Assembly (NCBI GenBank): GCA_964505215.1
Contig: CAZDGU010000002.1
Coordinates: 186,001-250,000, forward strand
From: Gracilimonas sp964505215
GTDB taxonomy: Bacteria; Bacteroidota; Rhodothermia; Balneolales; Balneolaceae
Reading direction: 5' to 3'
DNA: 64,000 bases
Shown: one piece after another, positions 24,878 through 33,287 of the stretch
How positions within the stretch are numbered: position 1 is the first letter of the stretch
Layout: each line of letters starts with the position of its first letter
The notes under the pieces: model-generated
What the model saw: the letters and a program-made list of their open reading frames with translations, nothing else
Databases searched by the model: none
Told to the model about the DNA's origin: nothing
Translations under genes and position numbers: made by a program

Positions 24878-25068
24878 AGCTAATATTTGATTGGGTTTTC
24901 AGGATTATACCACGGTTTTTCTACATTTTAAAACATCCTGGTTTTATTTACTCATTTTATCACTCTTCTTGGTCATTCATCGTGCGAAAGCCTACATTCA
25001 TCGAATATATTTCAACAGTTGCCACATTCTCATTTTCTTTGGCGTGCAATCGCAACTAATGACTTCTT

Positions 25069-25431
25069 ATGAAACGATCTCCTTTACTGTTTATCTCCCT
25101 GCTTTGTTTGGTGACAGTCGCTCTTTCCGGCTGCTTCCTGAAATCGGTTCACCCCTTATTTACGGCAGAAGACGCCGTGATGCTTCCAAACCTGGATGGT
25201 ACCTATGAAGATGAGGAACAGCGCTGGATATTTGCGTCTGATCAAAACCCTGAAATCGTAGCTGATCTCGTTCGGCAATATCCATCCGAAGATATTTCTA
25301 TCGAGCCCGAAGATAAAGACTCATTGGGCATTCCCGGCTATTTGATTTTATATAAAGACCTTAGCAAACCCAACCGATCTCCTGTTTTTGGATATCAATA
25401 TGCCACGGCTTTCCGGCATCGACTTTCTTAA
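25069..25431 (+). pseudogene. truncated lipoprotein gene, 3' end lost at a deletion junction
   Basis: The first 104 residues or so look genuine: signal peptide and lipobox (VALSGC), then SVHPLFTAEDAVMLPNLDGTYEDEEQRW, a style of small lipoprotein seen in Balneolales. After KDLSKPNRS the frame runs out of phase into the coding sequence of a LytTR regulator and stops after 17 non-native residues (SPVFGYQYATAFRHRLS). The original gene has therefore lost its C-terminal part. The original length and function are unknown. Confidence 0.7.
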
Positions 25432-25909
25432 AACCCTTGACCAACCGCCCAAAGTCATTTTAACTACCGCTTACTCCGATTATGCCCTGGAAGGCTACGA
25501 GCTGGATGTGGTGGATTATTTACTAAAACCTTTTTCTTTTGAGCGATTCTTAAAAGCGATTGAAAAAGCCGGAAGAATTATAAGCGAGACTCAAACCGAC
25601 AGCGAACATATCACGATAAAAGCCGATGGCAAGCTGTACCGACTTCATTTTAAGGATATTTATTTTGCTGAAAGTCAGGGCGATTATCTCACGGTTCACA
25701 CCAAAAATAAAAAGATCACTTTTTACCGGACGCTAAAAGATTTCTGCGAGCAATTGCCTGAGTCTCAGTTTGTTCGCATTCACCGCTCTTATCTTGTATC
25801 ACTCCCGCATATCCATTTTGTTGAGGGAAATATGGTGCATATTGCGGATCATACTTTGCCGATTGGAAACTCCTACAAAGAAGCATTCCTGAAAAGGTAC
25901 GCGCCTTGA
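25379..25909 (+). pseudogene. LytTR-family response regulator, N-terminal half of receiver lost
   Basis: The reading frame becomes homologous at LFLDINMPRLSGIDFL, which is the phospho-acceptor strand of a receiver (Asp in LDINMP). The preceding 45-50 residues with the acidic pocket are missing. The rest is intact: receiver end (TTAYSDYALEGYELDVVDYLLKPF) and a complete LytTR DNA-binding domain (about 90 residues, FVRIHRSYLVSL, LPIGNSYKE). It could be expressed only from the TTG at 25388 or another weak start; without the N-terminal half the receiver cannot fold normally. The join with the preceding lipoprotein is near 25378-25384. No partner LytS-type kinase is adjacent. Confidence 0.8.
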
Positions 25910-25940
25910 GTTATTAATTAACTTTAGGGGTGATGCTCGC

Positions 25941-26684
25941 CTAAACCTGCAACTCTTCCGGTTTATTAATAGCTATCCACTGCCGGCCGGAGGTAATGAC
26001 GCCCTCTTCCTGAAAAGTGCTTAAAATACGGCTGGCCGTTTCGGCTGAAGTACCCGCCATTCCGGCTAAGTCTTTCCGGGAAATGGGTAACTGAATCAGC
26101 GTTCCCTTTGTGCTGTCTTCACCAAATTTTTCGGATAAAGTGAGCAAGATATTTGCTACCCGCTCTTTCACCGTTTGAGCACTCAGCTGCTGAATTTTTT
26201 CCTGAGAATGTTGAAGCCTTTTGGCCGTAATATCAACCACAGCCAAGGCAACCGGCGGATAGGTTTGCAGAACAGATCGAAAATCGTTGGAGTCAATGGA
26301 AATAACGCACGTGTCGGTTTGAGCCTGAGCGGTTTCTGTGTATTCTTTATCACCAAGAGCCTGCAGGCTTCCAAAATATTCGCCGGGCTTCAGCATATCC
26401 AGGAGCACTTCTTTTCCATCCATCGTATTTCGCAACAACTTCACCCCGCCGTGCACCACAATACGCATAAAAGCCGCCGATTCTCCCTGCCGATAAATTA
26501 TTTCATCGCGCTGAAAGTACTTTGTAGAAAATTTTTTCTGAACCTCTTTCAGCTGCTCATTATTTAAAAAGCTGAAAAAAGGCGTCATTTTTAGTTTGTC
26601 CAGCAGTACCTCTGTGGTACAGCTCTGCCCGGTTAAATCAGACGTTGCTAAGGGAGTATGCCGTTTGTCAGTCATAGCCACCAA
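25941..26684 (-). CDS. Crp/Fnr-family transcription regulator
   Basis: A 247-residue protein with an N-terminal cNMP-binding domain (residues 30-145: FSTKYFQRDEIIYRQGESAAFMRIVVHGGVKL, MLKPGEYFGSLQAL) and a C-terminal Crp-type winged helix (residues 170-240: LPISRKDLAGMAGTSAETASRILSTFQEEGVI). The four N-terminal cysteines of an Fnr iron-sulfur cluster are absent, so it is not an Fnr-type oxygen sensor. It is encoded 84 bp downstream of the DUF2249 gene on the same strand; DUF2249 genes commonly accompany Crp/Fnr regulators in nitrogen-oxide metabolism, which is suggestive only. A candidate binding palindrome lies before the DUF2249 gene. Confidence 0.93.
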   Translation of the reverse strand: MVAMTDKRHTPLATSDLTGQSCTTEVLLDKLKMTPFFSFLNNEQLKEVQKKFSTKYFQRDEIIYRQGESAAFMRIVVHGGVKLLRNTMDGKEVLLDMLKPGEYFGSLQALGDKEYTETAQAQTDTCVISIDSNDFRSVLQTYPPVALAVVDITAKRLQHSQEKIQQLSAQTVKERVANILLTLSEKFGEDSTKGTLIQLPISRKDLAGMAGTSAETASRILSTFQEEGVITSGRQWIAINKPEELQV

Positions 26685-26768
26685 TTTGAAGTGTGTGTGA
26701 ATTTTCTATGAACAATTAACCGTTAAGTTCTTGCAAAATCAACTTCGGTTCACCGTTCAAATGTTGCG

Positions 26769-27533
26769 TTAAGCGGGGTTCGTTTTCTTTTTGGTGATTT
26801 TAACCTTCCACTCTGCCGGCAACGCCAGTAAGTACTCCCACTCAAAAGGCTCGTCATTTTCAGCTTCCATTTGATAATACAGCGGCTTCGGGTCATGATC
26901 GTTTGTAAATACAAATGCCTCGCCTTCGTTCAGTGCTTCAAAGGCATCAAAAACCATATCGTGTCGTTTTGCAGGCGGATGTGGCCGCACATCAAAATTA
27001 TTTACCACGGTAATGTCTTCTGCAGTAAAATCACTGCTTTTCTTTTTGGTGATGTGAATTACAACTTTTCCGGCTTCCTTAGACTGATATTCCCACGTGT
27101 ATTCATCCGTGAATTTATTGCCGAAAATAGTTCGTATTTCTTCGGGATCCTCATCGGCAATCAGCTCCATCACGTCGCCTTCCAGCATCATACCGTAGCG
27201 ATGAAAAACAGCATATTTCCAATCCTTTTTTTCCGCCTCTCTCAAATCCATAAGGGTTGAAATTTCGTCAAACTCACGGCCTTCTGAAGCTCCCGTGCGG
27301 GTTACTTTCACTTTCCATTCTTCGGGATCTCGCTGCAAATATTCCCAGCCCACCACATTTCCATAAATAGAGCGAAACTCATAATACAGCGGCTTAGGAT
27401 CATGATCGTTTATGAAAATGAAGCTTTCGTCAACAGGCAGATTTTTAAATAATTCGAGCAGCATTTCGTGGCGTTTAATGGGAATGTAGGTGCGCACGTC
27501 CAGCTCTTTAACAGTACTTGATGGTGAACTCAT
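26769..27533 (-). CDS. DUF2249 protein with two intact repeats and one degenerate repeat
   Basis: A 254-residue protein built from repeats of a small TusA-like domain. Repeat 1 (residues 10-80) and repeat 3 (about 180-250) share DVR, KRH(E/D)M, N-DHDPKPLYY, GWEYL or FEWEYL and EWKVK. The middle section (about 95-165: GDVMELIADEDPEEIRTIFGNKFTDEYTWEY) looks like a diverged copy lacking the HDPKPL core. DUF2249 occurs next to redox and nitrogen-oxide genes; its biochemical role is not established. The gene has an Fnr-spaced palindrome about 28 nt upstream of its start and is followed by the Crp/Fnr gene. Confidence 0.88.
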   Translation of the reverse strand: MSSPSSTVKELDVRTYIPIKRHEMLLELFKNLPVDESFIFINDHDPKPLYYEFRSIYGNVVGWEYLQRDPEEWKVKVTRTGASEGREFDEISTLMDLREAEKKDWKYAVFHRYGMMLEGDVMELIADEDPEEIRTIFGNKFTDEYTWEYQSKEAGKVVIHITKKKSSDFTAEDITVVNNFDVRPHPPAKRHDMVFDAFEALNEGEAFVFTNDHDPKPLYYQMEAENDEPFEWEYLLALPAEWKVKITKKKTNPA

Positions 27534-27560
27534 AGCTAATATTTGATTACAATTAATTAA

Positions 27561-27576
27561 AAGACAACACTGTCTT
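27561..27576. promoter_or_regulatory. palindrome AAGACA-N4-TGTCTT, candidate Crp/Fnr-type operator
   Basis: AAGACA-ACAC-TGTCTT is a perfect 6-4-6 inverted repeat 28-43 nt upstream of the DUF2249 start. The 4-nt spacer matches the geometry of Fnr-like sites (TTGAT-N4-ATCAA), with a different half-site. The Crp/Fnr gene downstream is the obvious candidate binder. Confidence 0.4.
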
Positions 27577-27774
27577 AAATATACGCATACTTAATGTGCT
27601 TTTCAGAAAATATGCAGAACCATGGGAGATTGATAAAATTCAAAATGCTCGAACAACACTTCGCTCTGTCGGTTCCAAGCCGTCTGTTCGATGGGTGGAT
27701 TTAAGAACAGCAGCCATAGATATCGATCAGACCGGCAATCGGTCAGGTCGAGTTTTACCATGTTTGTGTAAAAA

Positions 27775-28914
27775 CTACTCGGGCACCAAGCGGTAAACAC
27801 CATCACTTTCTACGGTGAAGTAAATGTAACCGTCCGGACCTTCTTCGATGGCGCGGATGCGTCCCACACCATCAACCAGCTTGGTTTCTCCGGTGATGGT
27901 ATCTCCATCTACGGTTAAATGTGCGATGTAATTAAATTTGAGAGAGGAAACCAGTAAGTCCCCTTCCCAACCCGGGTATTTGTTGCCGGTGATAAAGCTC
28001 ATTCCGGCGGGAGCAATAGAAGGATCCCAGTATAAAATAGGCTGTTCCATTCCGGCGCGGGCGGTGTCTTCGGCAAATTCAGTTCCGCTGTAATTGATAC
28101 CGAAACTGATAACAGGCCAGCCGTAGTTTTTACCGGCTTCAATTATATTTACTTCATCCCCGCCGCGCGGACCGTGCTCGTTTATCCAAACCTGACCGCT
28201 TTCCGGATTTACTCTCATTCCTTGCGGATTGCGATGACCGTAGGAAAATATGGCTTCTTTTACGCCTTGCTGCCCCACAAATGGGTTATCGGATGGAATA
28301 GAACCGTCATCATGCAGGCGATAAATTTTCCCACCATCGCGGGTTAAATCCTGGGGATTGACATCCCGGTTTCCTCTGTCACCGATGGAAAAGAACAAAT
28401 ATCCGTCCTCATCAAAAACAATGCGGCTTCCATAATGCTGGCCCCGGGTTGTATTCGGCTCAGCCTTGTATAAAACTTCTGTATTTGTGAGCGCGTTATT
28501 CTCCATTTTAGCTCTCATAATGGCCGTGTTGCTGCCGTTTCCGCCACCCGCGTTAGATGCATACGAAAAGTAAATCCACTGATTATTTTCATAATCGGGA
28601 TGCAGTTCTATATCTAAAAAACCGCCTTGCCCGTTTACGTCAAGGTCGGCAGGAATACCTTCGGTAATAGTTGAAATAATTTCATCATCTCTGATAATGT
28701 GCAAGGCTCCTTTTTTCTCTGTAACCAGCAGGTCTCCATTGGGAAGAAAAGCCATTCCCCAACCTATGGAAATTCCGGAAACTACTTTTTCTGCTTTCAC
28801 ACTGGTATCAACCGGAGGATTTTTGTCTGAGCCGGATTGAGCCTGGCAGCCGGATGTAGTTAAGCCAATTACTGCTGCTACGAGAAGTAAACGGGAATTA
28901 AGAAAGAATTTCAT
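27775..28914 (-). CDS. PQQ-dependent sugar dehydrogenase, lipoprotein
   Basis: A 379-residue soluble-type (GSDH / aldose sugar dehydrogenase, YliI-like) six-bladed propeller enzyme. The lipobox is LTTSGC (Cys near residue 23), so it is an envelope lipoprotein. Typical segments are SGISIGWGMAFLPNGDLLVTEK, GGFLDIELHPDYENN, YGSRIVFDEDGYLFFSIGDRG, FSYGHRNPQGM and INEHGPRGGDEVN (PQQ/calcium-site region). It oxidises aldoses with pyrroloquinoline quinone as cofactor; no PQQ synthesis genes are in the window. It lies 24 bp downstream of a thioredoxin-like gene and is probably co-transcribed with it. Confidence 0.95.
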   Translation of the reverse strand: MKFFLNSRLLLVAAVIGLTTSGCQAQSGSDKNPPVDTSVKAEKVVSGISIGWGMAFLPNGDLLVTEKKGALHIIRDDEIISTITEGIPADLDVNGQGGFLDIELHPDYENNQWIYFSYASNAGGGNGSNTAIMRAKMENNALTNTEVLYKAEPNTTRGQHYGSRIVFDEDGYLFFSIGDRGNRDVNPQDLTRDGGKIYRLHDDGSIPSDNPFVGQQGVKEAIFSYGHRNPQGMRVNPESGQVWINEHGPRGGDEVNIIEAGKNYGWPVISFGINYSGTEFAEDTARAGMEQPILYWDPSIAPAGMSFITGNKYPGWEGDLLVSSLKFNYIAHLTVDGDTITGETKLVDGVGRIRAIEEGPDGYIYFTVESDGVYRLVPE

Positions 28915-28938
28915 GAGGCTGATAATTAAAGTTTCAGG

Positions 28939-29397
28939 TTAGCGGTATAGAAACTGGCGGAAAGCATCGACGCCCATATACCCGGTTTTTTTCTTGACTA
29001 CATTTCCCTCTGCATCTAAAATAAGTGATGTGGGAAATACAAAAGCTCCTTTACTTTGGGCAAATTCCTGAGCGGTAGTTTCTTGTCCGTTAAAAGTAAT
29101 CATTTCGGTAGAGTTTCCATCCAGGCGCACGGGAATATAGCTGGCATCCATCACCTTGCGAACGGTAGAATCCGGGAATACCTCTCGATCCATGGCGCGG
29201 CAGAATTTACAGCCGATCTCGAACACATCCACAAAAATAAGTTTATCGGTTGTGGCCGCTATTTTCTGGGCTTCTGAAATGGGCATCCAGTCGGGAGCAT
29301 TATCGGGCGTGGTATGCTGCACATTGGATAACGAGACGTACGTAAATATCCCTAAAAATATCACAATTGCGGCGAGTATAAAGTATTTTTTCTGCAT
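28939..29397 (-). CDS. membrane-anchored thioredoxin-fold protein
   Basis: A 152-residue protein with one N-terminal membrane helix (residues 5-24) and a periplasmic thioredoxin domain. The redox pair is in GCKFCRAMD (C63 and C66 approximately) and the cis-Pro loop is FVFPTSLIL. The DsbD-gamma-like pattern IFVDVFEIGCKFC suggests a disulfide reductase. It lies directly ahead of the PQQ dehydrogenase gene, so it may serve export or maturation of that enzyme, but the dehydrogenase has few cysteines, so this is only neighbourhood inference. Confidence 0.9.
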   Translation of the reverse strand: MQKKYFILAAIVIFLGIFTYVSLSNVQHTTPDNAPDWMPISEAQKIAATTDKLIFVDVFEIGCKFCRAMDREVFPDSTVRKVMDASYIPVRLDGNSTEMITFNGQETTAQEFAQSKGAFVFPTSLILDAEGNVVKKKTGYMGVDAFRQFLYR

Positions 29398-29499
29398 CTT
29401 TATATTAAATTCTAAGGGTTTCAGACCTGTTAAAATAAGAAATCTTTAGGAGTAGTTTAACGTATTTTGGCAGAGCTCAAGAAAGCTCTATTTAGTACG

Positions 29500-29527
29500 T
29501 TGAAAAATGTAGATTTGTTTATCTTTG
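29500..29527 (+). promoter_or_regulatory. Bacteroidota-type promoter with near-leaderless output
   Basis: TTG at 29500-29502 and TATCTTTG at 29520-29527 with a 17-nt spacer. The start site would fall near 29533, only about five bases before the ATG at 29538, so the transcript would have almost no 5' leader. Confidence 0.5.
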
Positions 29528-29537
29528 CTCAAAAAAT

Positions 29538-29753
29538 ATGATGAAAGAAAAAGAAGAAGTAGCCTCTTATCGTTTGGGAAACGTTGAGGTAACTGTTACC
29601 GAAACCGAGCGCCCCAATAAGCTAAAAGTAGAATGCTTTGACGGTGACTATCATTCCGAATTCACCGTAAGTCCTTATGAGTTTCAGAATTACCGCCGCC
29701 TTATGAATCAGCGTATAACGCAGGCCTATAAAAAACAGCATAAAGGTGATTAA
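29538..29753 (+). CDS. small conserved-looking protein, 71 aa
   Basis: A hydrophilic 71-residue protein (starting MMKEKEEVASYRLG) without membrane segments. It has an alternating strand pattern (NVEVTVTETERPNKLKVECFDGDYHSEFTVSPYEF) that could form a small beta-sheet and a basic C-terminal helix. I do not recognise it. It has its own promoter directly upstream and is followed by another small gene. Confidence 0.7.
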   Translation: MMKEKEEVASYRLGNVEVTVTETERPNKLKVECFDGDYHSEFTVSPYEFQNYRRLMNQRITQAYKKQHKGD

Positions 29754-29816
29754 GAAGAATAGTTTTTAAGTGTACTATTGTTGATTATCCTCATATTTAA
29801 CTAAACGGAGAACAAA

Positions 29817-30008
29817 ATGGGAGATTTCTTTACAGGATTAGTAGCGGGTGGTTTAATCATTTTAGCTGTTATGCATCTTATTTACCAAAAAAGACTAACC
29901 ACAAGCGGTTGGGTAGCAAAAACAGAAAATGTATCTAAATTCCGTTTATCAACTTTCTTATACTTTATTTTTGCTATCGTCGCAACTTTATATATGGTGT
30001 ACACTTAA
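29817..30008 (+). CDS. small two-helix membrane protein, 63 aa
   Basis: Two hydrophobic segments (residues 4-23 and 43-61) around a short basic loop (YQKRLTTSGWVAKTENVSKFR). No family recognised. A GGAG sequence lies upstream of the ATG. The gene lies 63 bp after the 71-aa gene; an intrinsic terminator follows at 30113. Confidence 0.7.
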   Translation: MGDFFTGLVAGGLIILAVMHLIYQKRLTTSGWVAKTENVSKFRLSTFLYFIFAIVATLYMVYT

Positions 30009-30112
30009 CCCGAATTATTCGTGAAGAATGGAAATTGGTGATGATGATTCGGGGCTGATTTATTACACTGAATTTTGCCGAATGAGTTTAGCTACCCAAG
30101 ACGGATGGGCAT

Positions 30113-30153
30113 AAAAAAAGCCGGCTTTTATTTGGCCAGCGGCTTTGTTTTTT
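30113..30153 (+). terminator. intrinsic terminator
   Basis: AAAGCC (30117-30122) pairs with GGCTTT (30141-30146), extended by inner G-C pairs, with an A-tract before and GTTTTTT after. It ends the small-gene transcript that starts at about 29533. A CCCGAAT/ATTCGGG repeat at 30009-30053 precedes it. Confidence 0.7.
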
Positions 30154-30296
30154 GAGTAACTGCTCTCAATATACGGCGGGAAAGCACCCTCAACCAAATC
30201 TAATTTCTTTTGTATAAGTAATAGCAACTAATAAATGTTTATTGTTATCTTAGGCACCCTTAAAATTCAATAATGAATTATTAATTTTTTAACAAG

Positions 30297-30716
30297 ATGC
30301 CAAAGAAAATAGGAGATCTTACTCTTTATTCGGTTGATGATTTGCATGAACTGCTTGGAATTTCAAAAATGACGCTTCGCACCTACCTGCGAGAAGGCCG
30401 CCTGCGCGGAAGAAAACTGGGCGTTAGCTGGTACGTTACTGAAGAGGCTATTCGTGAATATTTTGATGAACCTCAGCCCGAGAGCAGTTCACCCAAAAAG
30501 AAGAAAAACAAGCAGGAATACCGCTATATTGTGCAAGGTATTAACGATTTGGTAAGCGAAACCGAAGAATGTGATACCGTGCAGGAAGTGATTGCTTCTC
30601 TGAATGAACAGGCTATTATCAGCTTGTTTCAGGTGCAAATTGTGGAACGCGAGAGTAATGAAATAACTGAAATTATTAAAGCACGAGATTTTTTAGACGA
30701 ATATGCTAACGCTTAA
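30297..30716 (+). CDS. excisionase-type (MerR-like) helix-turn-helix protein
   Basis: A 139-residue DNA-binding protein. Residues 5-60 form an HTH_17/excisionase-type domain: LYSVDDLHELLGISKMTLRTYLREGRLRGRKLGVSWYVTEEAIREYF. A Ser/Pro/Lys linker (residues 63-75) leads to a C-terminal domain of about 65 residues (EYRYIVQGINDLVSETEECDTVQEVIASL) of unknown type. Its last 14 bases overlap the start of the next gene, so the two are translationally coupled. No integrase is nearby, so it is a chromosomal regulator rather than part of a visible prophage. Confidence 0.85.
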   Translation: MPKKIGDLTLYSVDDLHELLGISKMTLRTYLREGRLRGRKLGVSWYVTEEAIREYFDEPQPESSSPKKKKNKQEYRYIVQGINDLVSETEECDTVQEVIASLNEQAIISLFQVQIVERESNEITEIIKARDFLDEYANA

Positions 30717-30987
30717 AGACACCGGATTGGAAGAGTTTTCGTTCGGGGAAGATGCCGACGATCAGTTTTATATTTTAGTGAATAAAAAAATAAGTCCGGA
30801 AGGAATTGACGTGGATAAGCTGAGTAAAGCAGACCCTCGTACATTTGACGCCATCCTGAACGAAATGGGGTGCCTGGTAATGCTTAACGGACTGGAAGTT
30901 GCCGAACTGTGCATGCGCGGCGAGCTGGATAACGAAAATCTGCACGAAAGCATATTTGAGCTGGCGAAAGACGAAGGTCTATTCTAA
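30703..30987 (+). CDS. unknown acidic protein coupled to the HTH gene
   Basis: A 94-residue, strongly acidic protein (start MLTLKDTGLEEFSFGEDADD) with no membrane segment or known motif. It overlaps the HTH gene by 14 bases and is followed by a 108-bp gap before the two-component genes. The size and coupling would suit a protein that controls or antagonises the HTH regulator, but no toxin or antitoxin family is recognisable. Confidence 0.65.
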   Translation: MLTLKDTGLEEFSFGEDADDQFYILVNKKISPEGIDVDKLSKADPRTFDAILNEMGCLVMLNGLEVAELCMRGELDNENLHESIFELAKDEGLF

Positions 30988-31095
30988 TCTTTCAGGCCGC
31001 TTTACAGCACTTTTCAGGCTGAAGCTCCCCAAATTCATATTTTATACATTTTTAGGCGGTATGTTTAATGCTAAACCGTAAGTCATTAAAAAAAC

Positions 31096-31782
31096 ATGCG
31101 CGCCTTAATAGTAGAGGACGAAACGCTTTTAACGGAAGAGCTGAAAAATCAGCTGCAAAATGAGCAGTTTACCGTAGATACTGCGCTTAGTTTTGAAGCC
31201 GCCGAAGATCAGCTGCTTGGGGAATTATACGACTTGGTGCTTCTGGATTTAAGCCTCCCGGATGGTGATGGTTTAGATTTATTGAAAATCATTAAAAAGC
31301 AGGATGAAGACACGGCGGTTATTATTCTTACGGCACGGGGTGAAATTGAAGACCGCGTAAAAGGATTGGAATTAGGAAGCGATGATTACCTCTCAAAACC
31401 ATTTGCCATGGCAGAACTTCGGGCACGTATTCACGCCGTTTTGCGCCGAAAGTTCAAAATAAATGATAATGAAATTACCATTGGCAGGCTATCGGTTCAT
31501 CTTGATAATATGCAGGTTAACGTTGGGGAAAATTCCGTAGGATTAACCGATACGGAATACAAAATGCTGCGATATTTATTTTTAAATAAAAACAAAACCA
31601 TCACGCGCATAGCGCTGGCAGAACACATTTGGGGAAATAAAATTGACGACCGGTTTTCGCTGGATTTCATCAACTCTCACATGAAAAACATCCGCAAAAA
31701 ACTGGCCAACTCCGGAGCAGCCGATCCTATTGAAACCGTGTACGGTGTTGGATACAAAGTAGTGGCTTATGAAACTGAATAA
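31096..31782 (+). CDS. OmpR/PhoB-family response regulator
   Basis: A 228-residue regulator: receiver domain (residues 1-115, acidic pocket EDE, phospho-Asp in LVLLDLSLPDGDG near residue 51, Lys in YLSKPF near 102) and a winged-helix effector (residues 130-225, EHIWGNKIDDRFSLDFINSHMKNIRKKL, TVYGVGYKV). It overlaps its kinase gene by 14 bases. The position directly before the heavy-metal RND operon suggests metal-responsive control of that operon, as with CusR or CzcR. Confidence 0.96.
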   Translation: MRALIVEDETLLTEELKNQLQNEQFTVDTALSFEAAEDQLLGELYDLVLLDLSLPDGDGLDLLKIIKKQDEDTAVIILTARGEIEDRVKGLELGSDDYLSKPFAMAELRARIHAVLRRKFKINDNEITIGRLSVHLDNMQVNVGENSVGLTDTEYKMLRYLFLNKNKTITRIALAEHIWGNKIDDRFSLDFINSHMKNIRKKLANSGAADPIETVYGVGYKVVAYETE

Positions 31783-33088
31783 TAAAATACTGCTGGGTAA
31801 TGCGCTTCTCTCCGTGTTTATGATGGCTTTAACAGGCTTGCTCATGTACTATGTGGTGAACTCCACTATTTATGATGAACTGGATTTTCATTTACTGCAA
31901 CATAAAAACGACATTGAAAGACAGCTGAACAGAAACCCCGAAAGCCTGCTTGATTTAAAGCAGTTAGGGGGATTGGGTTCGTACGAATGGATTGAAATTT
32001 CACCCGTTGCCCCTGCCGACCTGAAGACAGAGAATTCATTTTCTACCATTGACACGGTTCGTTTTTCCAATTTATCAGATATGCCGGAAACCTATCGCGC
32101 GCTTAAAACCGGATTATTAATTGGCGATAAAGCTTATCAACTCCACATTTATGAAGAAGTAGCTTCTTGGGAGAAAATAAGTGCCACCGTATTTTTGAGC
32201 CTGCTGGCTGCTTTATTTATTTGGGTGATTTTGCTTTATGTGATGAATCAGTATGCGCTGGGCAGAATTCTGGCTCCATTTTATGAAACGGTAGATAGGC
32301 TGGATCAAATTTCCTCGCCCATGCAAACCGGCAGGCCGTTTCCCCAATCCAACACCTATGAAATTGATGTGCTTAATAAAGCACTGAACACGATGTTGGC
32401 GCAAATAAAATCATCATTCGAGGATCAGAAAAAATTTATTCAAAACGCTTCGCATGAACTGCTTACGCCCCTTTCCATTATTAGGCAAAAGGCCGAAAAC
32501 ATGCTTTCAGAATCGGAAAGTTTAAGCCGCGATACGATTGAACGGCTTAATGAAATTCAGCAAACCACCGTTCGGCTAACTCGTTTGAGCAACGCACTGC
32601 TGCTTATCAGCCGGGTTGAAAACCTGCAATTTGAAATGAACGAAGAAGTAAAAGTACAGGAAATTACTGAACATGTTTTGGCGGAGCTTAACGATTTTAT
32701 CAACCTTAAGAATCTCCGCATTGAAAAGGAACTGAAAGAGGAAATTTCACTCACCGGAAATCGTGAGCTCATTCATTCTGCTATTTATAACATTCTTCAA
32801 AACGCTATCAAATTTTCTCCGGACGGCGGCAGTATAGTTATTTCTACTAAACAACTTGAAGCCGGCAGAAAGGAGTTTTCGGTTGCAGATGAAGGCCCCG
32901 GCATTCCCGCCAAATATATAAATGAGGTATTCGATCGGTTTAAAAAAGGCGGAAGTTTTGCTGCGGAGGCCAATGAAAGTCCCGGCCTGGGCTTATCTAT
33001 TGTGCAAAGTATTTGCGAACTGCATGGCTTAACATGTGAAGCCCGTGCCAATAAAGAAAAGGGCGTTACGATTTTCATTGTTTTCTAA
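31769..33088 (+). CDS. membrane sensor histidine kinase
   Basis: A 439-residue kinase with two membrane helices (about residues 9-31 and 136-155) enclosing a periplasmic sensor region of about 100 residues, a HAMP-like linker, the H-box FIQNASHELLTPLSIIRQ (His near residue 229) and an HATPase domain with NILQNAIKFSPDGG, DEGPGIPAKY and GLGLSIV. It is the cognate of the overlapping response regulator. The periplasmic loop has no obvious His/Met-rich metal site. The efflux operon begins 199 bp downstream. Confidence 0.95.
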   Translation: MKLNNKILLGNALLSVFMMALTGLLMYYVVNSTIYDELDFHLLQHKNDIERQLNRNPESLLDLKQLGGLGSYEWIEISPVAPADLKTENSFSTIDTVRFSNLSDMPETYRALKTGLLIGDKAYQLHIYEEVASWEKISATVFLSLLAALFIWVILLYVMNQYALGRILAPFYETVDRLDQISSPMQTGRPFPQSNTYEIDVLNKALNTMLAQIKSSFEDQKKFIQNASHELLTPLSIIRQKAENMLSESESLSRDTIERLNEIQQTTVRLTRLSNALLLISRVENLQFEMNEEVKVQEITEHVLAELNDFINLKNLRIEKELKEEISLTGNRELIHSAIYNILQNAIKFSPDGGSIVISTKQLEAGRKEFSVADEGPGIPAKYINEVFDRFKKGGSFAAEANESPGLGLSIVQSICELHGLTCEARANKEKGVTIFIVF

Positions 33089-33287
33089 AGCTTACCGAAG
33101 CCATATTCATTGCGATAGACTGCCTGAGTAAGAATCCGGTTTTTCTTCTCGCGGGTGTCTCATTTCAGCAAAAGCTCTGTGAGAAAACAAACGTATCAAG
33201 TTTTCCTAAATCAGCCTATCCGAATCCACTTTCTCTACAGAATTGATGATTAGCTTTGAGTGAAAACTCATACTCAAGGCAGAAATC

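Noticed and set aside
24891..25208. A 105-codon ORF (+) between the peptidase and lipoprotein genes
   Set aside because: It overlaps the lipoprotein start in another frame and has no recognisable features; judged a shadow.
30703..30987. Toxin-antitoxin partner of the HTH protein
   Set aside because: No toxin or antitoxin motif can be recognised; the pairing is kept only as an open question.
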